From: Tipula vernalis
Lineage: Eukaryota > Arthropoda > Insecta > Diptera > Tipulidae
Assembly: GCA_958295665.1 (NCBI GenBank)
Contig: OY282560.1
Location: forward strand, 39,164,590-39,228,589
Length of the DNA: 64,000 nt
Reading direction: 5' to 3'
In this document: piece by piece, positions 56,001 to 64,000 of the stretch
Position numbering within the stretch: the first letter of the stretch is position 1
Layout of the letters: each line of letters begins with the position of its first letter
The notes under the pieces: model-generated
What the model saw: only the letters and a program-made list of their open reading frames with translations
Database searches by the model: none
Told to the model about the DNA's origin: nothing
Position numbers and translations under genes: made by a program

Positions 56001-59000
56001 ATTCGATCGGTTATTTCGAATTTGTCAAAATTTTCAAATTTTTAAAATCTTTCAAAGTTTAATTAAAAGACAAATTTCGTATTATTTCAGAATATGAAGT
56101 CTTATTTTTAATTTGTCTAATTCCCTAAATTTTAAAATATTATTTTTTTTGTTTCAAAAGGAAATTAAAAAATTATTTTTATTGTAAAAGATAAATTCAG
56201 AGTCAAAATTTTTAATTTTTTAAATCTTTCAAAGTTTAATTAAACGACAAATTTCGTATTATTTCAGAATATGAAGTCTTATTTTTAATTTGTCTAGTTC
56301 CCTAAATTTTAAATTATTATTTTTTTTGTTTCAAAAGGAAATTAAAAAATTATTTTTATAGTAAAAGATAAATTCAGAGTCAAAATTTTTAATTTTTTAA
56401 ATCTTTCAAAGTTTAATTAAACGACAAATTTCGTATTATTTCAGAATATGAAGTCTTATATTTAATTTGTCCAATTCCCTAAATTTTAAATTATTAATTT
56501 ATTTGTTTCAAAAGTAAATTAAAAAATTATTTTTATAGTGAAAGATTAATTCCTTAATTATTCAGAATTTGATCTCTAATTTCGAATTTGTCAAAATTTT
56601 TAATTTTTTAAATCCTTCAAAGGTTAATTAAAAGACAAATTTCGTATTATTTCAGAATATGAAATCTTATTTTTAATTTGTCCAATTCCCAACATTTTAA
56701 ATTATTTAAAAATTAAAAAATGCTTTTCATAGTAAAAGATAAATTCCTTAATTATTCAGAATTCGATTTCTTATTTCGAATCTGTCAAAATTTTTAATTT
56801 TTTAAATCTTTCAAAGGTTAATTAAAAGACAAATTTCGGATTGTTTCAGAATATGAAGTCTTATTTTTAATTTGTCCAATTCCCTAAATTTTAAATTATT
56901 AAAAAATTCTATTAATAGTAAAAGATAAATTCCTTAATTATTTAGAATTCGATCGGTTGTTTCGAATTTGTCAAAATTTTTAATTTTTTAAATCTTTCAA
57001 AATTTATTAAAAGACAAATTTTGTATTATTTCAGAATATGAAGTCTTATTTTTAATTTGTCTAATTCCCAACATTTTAAATTATTAAAAAATTAAAAAAT
57101 GCTTTTCATAGTAAAAGATAAATTCCTTAATTATTCAGAATTCGATTTCTTATTTCGAATTTGTCAAAATTTTTAATTTTTTAAATCCTTCAAAGGTTAA
57201 TTAAAAGACAAATTTCGTATTATTTCAGAATATGAAATCTTATTTTTAATTTGTCCAATTCCCAACATTTTAAATTATTAAAAAATTAAAAAATGCTTTT
57301 CATAGTAAAAGATAAATTCCTTAATTATTCAGAATTCGATTTCTTATTTCGAATTTGTCAAAATTTTTAATTTTTTAAATCCTTCAAAGGTTAATTAAAA
57401 GACAAATTTCGTATTATTTCAGAATATGAAATCTTATTTTTAATTTGTCCAATTCCCAACATTTTAAATTATTAAAAAATTAAAAAATGCTTTTCATAGT
57501 AAAAGATAAATTCCTTAATTATTCAGAATTTGATCTCTAATTTCGAATTTGTCAAAATTTTTAATTTTTTAAATCCTTCAAAGGTTAATTAAAAGACAAA
57601 TTTCGTATTATTTCAGAATATGAAGTCTTATTTTTAATTTGTCCAATTCCCAAAATTTTAAATTATTAAAAAATTCTATTAATAGTAAAAGATAAATTCC
57701 TTAATTATTTAGAATTCGATCGGTTATTTCGAATTTGTCAAAATTTTTAATTTTTTAAATCTTTCAAAGTTTATTAAAAGACAAATTTCGTATTATTTCA
57801 GAATATGAAGTCTTATTTTTAATTTGTCTAGTTCCCTAAATTTTAAATTATTATTTTTTTTGTTTCAAAAGGAAATTAAAAAATTATTTTTATAGTAAAA
57901 GATAAATTCAGAGTCAAAATTTTTAATTTTTTAAATCTTTCAAAGTTTAATTAAACGACAAATTTCGTATTATTTCAGAATATGAAGTCTTATATTTAAT
58001 TTGTCCAATTCCCTAAATTTTAAATTATTAATTTATTTGTTTCAAAAGTAAATTAAAAAATTATTTTTATAGTGAAAGATTAATTCCTTAATTATTCAGA
58101 ATTTGATCTCTAATTTCGAATTTGTCAAAATTTTTAATTTTTTAAATCCTTCAAAGGTTAATTAAAAGACAAATTTCGTATTATTTCAGAATATGAAATC
58201 TTATTTTTAATTTGTCCAATTCCCAACATTTTAAATTATTTAAAAATTAAAAAATGCTTTTCATAGTAAAAGATAAATTCCTTAATTATTCAGAATTCGA
58301 TTTCTTATTTCGAATCTGTCAAAATTTTTAATTTTTTAAATCTTTCAAAGGTTAATTAAAAGACAAATTTCGGATTGTTTCAGAATATGAAGTCTTATTT
58401 TTAATTTGTCCAATTCCCTAAATTTTAAATTATTAAAAAATTCTATTAATAGTAAAAGATAAATTCCTTAATTATTTAGAATTCGATCGGTTGTTTCGAA
58501 TTTGTCAAAATTTTTAATTTTTTAAATCTTTCAAAATTTATTAAAAGACAAATTTTGTATTATTTCAGAATATGAAGTCTTATTTTTAATTTGTCTAATT
58601 CCCAACATTTTAAATTATTAAAAAATTAAAAAATGCTTTTCATAGTAAAAGATAAATTCCTTAATTATTCAGAATTCGATTTCTTATTTCGAATTTGTCA
58701 AAATTTTTAATTTTTTAAATCCTTCAAAGGTTAATTAAAAGACAAATTTCGTATTATTTCAGAATATGAAATCTTATTTTTAATTTGTCCAATTCCCAAC
58801 ATTTTAAATTATTAAAAAATTAAAAAATGCTTTTCATAGTAAAAGATAAATTCCTTAATTATTCAGAATTCGATTTCTTATTTCGAATTTGTCAAAATTT
58901 TTAATTTTTTAAATCCTTCAAAGGTTAATTAAAAGACAAATTTCGTATTATTTCAGAATATGAAATCTTATTTTTAATTTGTCCAATTCCCAACATTTTA

Positions 59001-60480
59001 AATTATTAAAAAATTAAAAAATGCTTTTCATAGTAAAAGATAAATTCCTTAATTATTCAGAATTTGATCTCTAATTTCGAATTTGTCAAAATTTTTAATT
59101 TTTTAAATCCTTCAAAGGTTAATTAAAAGACAAATTTCGTATTATTTCAGAATATGAAGTCTTATTTTTAATTTGTCCAATTCCCAAAATTTTAAATTAT
59201 TAAAAAATTCTATTAATAGTAAAAGATAAATTCCTTAATTATTTAGAATTCGATCGGTTATTTCGAATTTGTCAAAATTTTTAATTTTTTAAATCTTTCA
59301 AAGTTTATTAAAAGACAAATTTCGTATTATTTCAGAATATGAAGTCTTATTTTTAATTTGTCTAATTCCCTAAATTTTAAAATATTATTTTTTTTGTTTC
59401 AAAAGGAAATTAAAAAATTATTTTTATAGTAAAAGATAAATTCAGAGTCAAAATTTTTAATTTTTTAAAACTTTCAAAGTTTAATTAAACGACAAATTTC
59501 GTATTATTTCAGAATATGAAGTCTTATATTTAATTTGTCCAATTCCCTAAATTTTTAATTATTAATTTTTTTGTTTCCATAGGAAATTAAAAAATTCTTT
59601 TCCTAATAAAAGATAAATTCCTTAATTATTCAGAATCCGATCTCTTATTTCGAATTTGTCAAAATTTTTAATTTTTTAAATCTTTTGAATGTTAATTAAA
59701 AGACAAATTTATTATTATTTCAGAATATGAAGTCTTATTTTTAATTTGTCCAATTCCCTAAATTTTAAATTATTTATTTTTTTGTTTCCATAGGAAATTA
59801 AAAAATTATTTTCCTAGTAAAAGATAAATTCCTTAATTATTCAGAATTCGATCTCTTATTTCGAATTTGTCAAAAATTCAAATTTTTTAAATCCTTCAAA
59901 GGTTAATTAAAAGACAAATTTCGTATTATTTCAGAATATGAAGTCTTATTTTTAATTTGTCTGATTCCTTAAATTTTAAATTATTAATTTTTTTTTGTTT
60001 CAAAAGGAAATTAAAAAATTATTTTTATAGTAAAAGGTAAATTCCTTAATTATTCAGAATTCGATTTCTTATTTCGAATTTGTCAAAATTTTTAATTTTT
60101 TAAATCTTTCAAAGTTTAATTAAAAGACAAATTTCGTATTATTTCAGAATATGAAGTCATATTTCGAATTTATCCAATTCCCTAAATTTTAAATTATTAA
60201 TTTTTTTGTTTCATAAGGAAATTAAAAAATTCTTTTCATAGTAAAGATAAATTCAGATTCAAAATTTTTAATTTTTTAAATCTTTCAAAGGTTAATTAAA
60301 AGACAAATTTCGTATTATTTCAGAATATTAAGTCTTATTTCAAATTTGTATTCTTTTGAAATTCCCTAAGTTTTTAATTATTAATTTTTTTGTTACAAAA
60401 GGAAATTAAAAAATTATTTTCATAGTTATACAGAATTCGATCTCTTATTTCGAATTTGTAAAATTTTCTAATTTATTAAA
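53060..60480. repeat. Satellite DNA, ~180-215-bp AT-rich monomers
   Basis: About 37 tandem monomers can be counted by the anchor 'cagaatatgaagtcttat', at about 53320, 53533, 53744, 53953, 54168, 54359, 54538 and so on to about 60325. Full monomers are about 210-215 bp. Two shortened classes recur: about 190 bp (lacking 'ttatttgtttcaaaaggaaa') and about 178 bp (lacking 'ccttaattattcagaattcg'). Divergence is lowest in the middle and rises at both edges, where 53060-53280 and 60481-60760 hold strongly decayed monomers. No coding frame exists. The pattern of homogenised centre and decayed edges is typical of satellites evolving by unequal exchange. Confidence 0.95.
56270..59358. repeat. Tandem 1534-bp higher-order repeat (two copies)
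   Basis: Diagnostic variants recur exactly 1534 bp apart: 'tgtctagttccc' at 56291 and 57825, and 'cggattgtttcagaat' at 56837 and 58371. The order of the intervening monomer types is the same in both blocks (AT-only deletion type, AAATC variant, GATTG variant, then two or three AAATC variants). Each block holds eight monomers of mixed length. The two blocks look nearly identical over their whole length, so the duplication is recent compared with monomer divergence. Confidence 0.85.
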
Positions 60481-60995
60481 TTTTCAAAGGAAAAAGGACA
60501 GTTTATAGCTTGACCTACCCTTATTTAGAATTTGTCTAATTTGTCAAACTGTTAAATATTTTAATTGAGAATTAAAAGTTAAATTTTTTAGTAATTATAT
60601 TTTATATTTTGTAGGATTTGTCAAATATTTAAATTTTTTAAATTTTTCAAAGGAAAAAGAGAAGCAGGATTCAACTTTTTATTTAGAAATTGTTAAATTT
60701 CTTAATTTTGAAATTAATTCAAACTGAATTTAGAAAGAGATTTTATCAAATATAAAGATTTTGAAATTTATGTTTCAGATTTTACTTAAACGTTTGGAAC
60801 GAGTTTTTATTTAAATTGTTTATTTCTCATAACCTAAAAATACAAATTTATGAATGAATTAAAATAATATTACAAAAATAAAAGGTTAAGCAAATAAGTT
60901 ATTCTTTGCCAAACTTTGCCATTTTCGCAATAATAAAATTTTACAAGCCACAAAAATTGGCCAAGAACGTTCACGGCGAATCTTAAAAAACATAA
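60481..60995. other. Decayed satellite edge and AT-rich spacer
   Basis: To about 60760, degenerate pieces of the satellite unit can be recognised ('atttgtcaaat', 'tttcaaaggaaaaaga'). No gene follows before the LINE. Confidence 0.5.
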
Positions 60996-60999
60996 CATG

Positions 61000-63760
61000 A
61001 ACAATGTATTTTTTCAAAATGTTAAAGGGTTTCAATATATTCATATAAACCCCATCCCAACAAGGTAATCTATAGGAAAGCCTAGATACTACTCATGCAT
61101 GATACAAATTTAATAAAACTGCGGATGGACAAAACTGAAGCAGCAAGTACGTGACACGTAAAGAAAAATTTAATTACTCTTTGATCTTCTGAAAATGAAT
61201 TTTCCAATTTAAATTAGCATCCAGGTCCAAACCTAGATACTTAAAATTATAAATAGGTTCAATTGGAATGTAAAGGTAACTACAATTCACTAAATTACAA
61301 TTTTACATTTCTCTGGAACTAAAAAAACATAATTTTAATTGTTTCACTTAACATCATGGAATAATCATCAAACCAAGATCAAAATGTATTGGTATCAGAA
61401 TTAATATGGCTGGAAATTTCCGAAACACTTGAAACATAATAGCTCAATGCCATATCATCAGCAAAAGCAATAATTCTGCCCTTCAAATCCAAATAAAATA
61501 ACGAATTTATATAAACTAAAAATATCACAGGACCGAGGACCGAATCGTGAGGAACTGCAAAATCTGCCTTAAACTGTATGCTAACCGAATTATTAATTTT
61601 TACTTTAAAAAATCAGTTACGAAGATATAATTTAAACCATTAAAACGGTACACCACTAAAACCACACTCGTTAAGTTTTAGTAAAATTAAATTGTGTTCT
61701 ACCATGTCAAATGCCCCCTTAATGTCAATAAAAACAGCACCAGAACAGTATTTTTCCCCGACCTAAAACCATATTGATAATTATTTATAACATGATATTT
61801 AAAAAAAGTTAATGTATGTCCGATTCCTCGAACGACACTTTTCGCACAAATATATATAGATCACCAAACCAACCATTTACATTTAAAAAAGATTTTCGGT
61901 TGTTTTAAGCACAGTCCTCAAAATATGTCACGGGTTTCCTTAAATTTCGAGACTACTTGTCAATATCACAATTTGTTATAAAAATAAAAATCTTCTACTC
62001 TCCATCTAAAACTGAAACTTGGGGGATAACAATTAAAATCGCATTCGGCATTTTTTCATCTTCGATTTTTAACAATTATCACTATAGTTAACTGTTGAAA
62101 ATCCTTGAGGATTCTTTTTTCAGAGAGCATCCACAATGTTCAAAATTTATTTTCTCAAAAGCGGTACGGTTGGTTTAAATCAAAACACTATGAGCAACGT
62201 GAGAATTGGCTGATATAATTTTTTACTTGGTGCTTTAGTCTGGCGGTAGCTATAAAAATTAAACATAAGCAATAATCAAAAATTAGAATTAATGTGACCA
62301 ATATAGCATAGCATTTCATTTTCTATATCTCATAATGTCTATCTCCTCAACCTCCTCCGCCTAGTAGCGTGATATTATTTTAAAGGCACATTGTAATTTG
62401 CGATTATGATTAATATTCGACCTTTAATATCAAGAGCTTTTATTACTCAAAAATAATAACTTTAAAGCTGAATTTATTAAGGCCATAGAAATGTCAATAG
62501 TAAAATTCAATTTAAATTAAATTAATACCTATTAATTTTATCTTAAAGACACCTATGGAAAAATTGTTGAAAATTGAAAGATGTATTAACTGAAGAAAAA
62601 TATTTCTTCGAAAATTTTGATATTACCTGGAAAACAGCTCAACAAGTTTTTTTTACCGTTTCACTGTTTAAAATTTTATGAAAATGTAGATGATGGATTA
62701 TGTTTGGCAGTTTTCTCTTCCACTGCAACCTCCTCTATTCTAGACTGGAATGGACTTTAAAGTTAACACAAACTGCTTATTACTAAATTTTATCTTTGTC
62801 AATTTCGACTAGAACTATCGATATTTATGAGAATGGAGAGCAAAACAAAAATAATAAAAATGTATTAAGTGAAGAAGAACACATCGATGTCTTAATATAA
62901 CTTCGCTGTGATTCTTAATATAACGTCGCTATAGTGGGAAAAAAGTAAGAATGCATCAACTCGTAACTCGCCTTTTCCAAAATTTTCAAAATTGTTGGGT
63001 GTGAAGACGAAGGACGATAATTATCCTTAAGCAGTTTATTACCCTTTTTGAATAAAGGAATTACAACTGCGGTTTTCTAACAATCAGGAATACTACCATT
63101 CAGAATAATTCGATTGATGAAAAGTACCAAAATTGGCAATATAATTTCTGTGTTAACTTTTAGCATCATGGGACTTATACCAAGAATACCGGATTCTAAA
63201 CCAATCATTATACCAACAACTACTTCAGTGCATTCACAGGATTAATTAAAAAAAAAAATCTGAGATGATGACTTCGCCACGATTTAGACATGATATATTA
63301 ATACACAAACAATTGGTTGTTCTTAAGTGAGACACAATATTAGAAAAATGAAAACCAAAATCGTCTGCTATAGATTTACAATCCGTAAGAATACCTTATC
63401 ATCAGAATTACCAACACTATTAGAAAGTTTCTTAAGATCGAAGAAAGAACCAATAATTATAATTTATTTTGAGAGTATTTGAATATGGACATGATGATAT
63501 TGGACCATGACAATATGTTTTCCTTTATTTTTAGGTTACAATCTATATTTCTGTCGCGAGATACGTAGATTCATCTGTCTAAACATGGGTTTCACATCAA
63601 CTGCAAAAAATGAATTATTGGCTTCATAAGTCCTTTTTAGTAGCATCTAACGAAAATCATCTCGCCACGACAAAAATCTGTTTCCAATTTTTCATCGCAA
63701 TTCCCCTGACTTAGATAACTGAAAAAATCGTTTGTGAAAGCTGTTTCGCCTAAGACGATT
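61000..63760 (-). pseudogene. CR1-like LINE ORF2, interrupted, minus strand
   Basis: On the minus strand, a pre-RT region (about 63760-63250) is followed by GIMIGLESGILGISPMMLKV and KTAVVIPLFKKGNKLLKDNYRPSS-like sequence with ILEKA (about 63070-62960). The match breaks near 62945 and resumes near 61830 with INNYQYGFRSGKN, FIDIKGAFDMVEHN (first catalytic aspartate) and VPHDSVLGPVIFLVYINSLF (PQG loop as PHD). Next comes IIAFADDMALSY (intact FADD) near 61450, then a decayed thumb to about 61000. The ~1.1-kb break inside the fingers has no protein match. Frames change several times. Motif style is like the 29.0-30.8 kb LINE. Confidence 0.8.
61835..62942. other. Insert within the 61-63.8 kb LINE
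   Basis: About 1.1 kb without protein similarity separates two collinear halves of an RT domain. It contains diverged internal repetition (for example 'gtattaactgaagaaaa' at about 62583 against 'gtattaagtgaagaaga' at about 62861, and two 'cctcctc' phrases) and a local duplication 'cttaatataac(t/g)tcgct' at about 62892 and 62916. Terminal repeats could not be established, so its class is unknown. Confidence 0.45.
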
Positions 63761-64000
63761 ACAAAGAAAAATTCAGACCATCGAAAATAAAAATGACATG
63801 GTATTGTTAATCAGTAGTCTTGGGCACCTCGAAACAAATGACGCTAAAACTGGCCGTTTAGTGTTTAGTACCTGTAACGATTTTTTTTTTTTAATTTGGC
63901 CATCTGTTTGGCCGAGATCTTCTCTAACCAAGAAAAATAAAAGTTTCCCAAAACCTAAAAGATATGTGCCGTCCATCCCTATACGTAGATTAAAATCAGA
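63761..64000. other. Window end, no gene recognised
   Basis: A short open minus frame (63773-63976) includes a poly-T/A stretch and a TDGQ-like piece reminiscent of the GTCTGTCC-carrying repeats. There is no further support. Confidence 0.35.

Noticed and set aside
53060..60480. Regular repeats with spacers, considered as a CRISPR-like array
   Set aside because: The repeats are contiguous ~200-bp monomers with no unique spacers, in a eukaryotic context; this is a satellite.

Overview
The window is eukaryotic, AT-rich (roughly 70% by eye) and contains no host gene, tRNA or rRNA that I can support. It reads as a graveyard of transposable elements and satellites in an insect genome, most likely a fly (Diptera). 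That placement is an inference. It rests on a LOA-clade retrotransposon with a DUF4780-type ORF1, an I-clade LINE, Copia and Gypsy remnants, mariner, hAT, Helitron and Mutator-like remnants, and the widespread insect microsatellite/'GAGAACGGCT' repeat type. No species can be named.

Layout. 0-13.5 kb: a composite repeat (about 1.68-4.08 kb) containing a nested pogo-like element at 2344-3484, then a minus-strand LINE ORF2 (4.3-6.1 kb), Gypsy protease and RT pieces (6.57-7.22 kb), and a Copia remnant (9.27-11.99 kb) split by a 444-bp hAT-type MITE with a perfect 8-bp target duplication. 13.6-18.6 kb: a nearly full-length but decayed LOA retrotransposon. 18.96-21.64 kb: an I-clade LINE on the minus strand, tail to tail with LOA. 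22.13-23.0 kb: an 865-bp octamer array. 26.37-28.95 kb: two adjacent large palindromes, the second flanked by a 9-bp target duplication as Foldback elements are. 29.0-34.4 kb: two LINE pieces in opposite orientation around a hairpin MITE, then a hAT transposase pseudogene. 34.9-37.6 kb: a Helitron Rep fragment and a mariner scrap interrupted by a near-perfect MITE. 40.07-42.37 kb: a second copy of the composite repeat in inverse orientation, carrying its own palindrome. 42.4-45.7 kb: LINE pieces and a chimeric LOA-like fragment. 46.35-47.39 kb: a mariner with recognisable ends and a dead transposase. 48.25-49.1 kb: a Mutator-like transposase remnant. 53.1-60.5 kb: a 7.4-kb satellite of about 180-215-bp monomers that contains a tandem 1534-bp higher-order repeat. 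61.0-63.76 kb: another minus-strand LINE.

Every long coding match is broken by stops, frameshifts or deletions, so nothing here is expected to be an active gene. The interesting biology is structural. Several unrelated repeat modules (a ~120-bp, a ~184-bp and a ~220-bp unit) are arranged as tandem repeats that then invert to form palindromes. Two of these sit in elements with recognisable ends and target duplications, which suggests a Foldback-like mode of growth. With no host genes and nested insertions throughout, the window looks like pericentromeric or other heterochromatin, although position cannot be proved from sequence alone.
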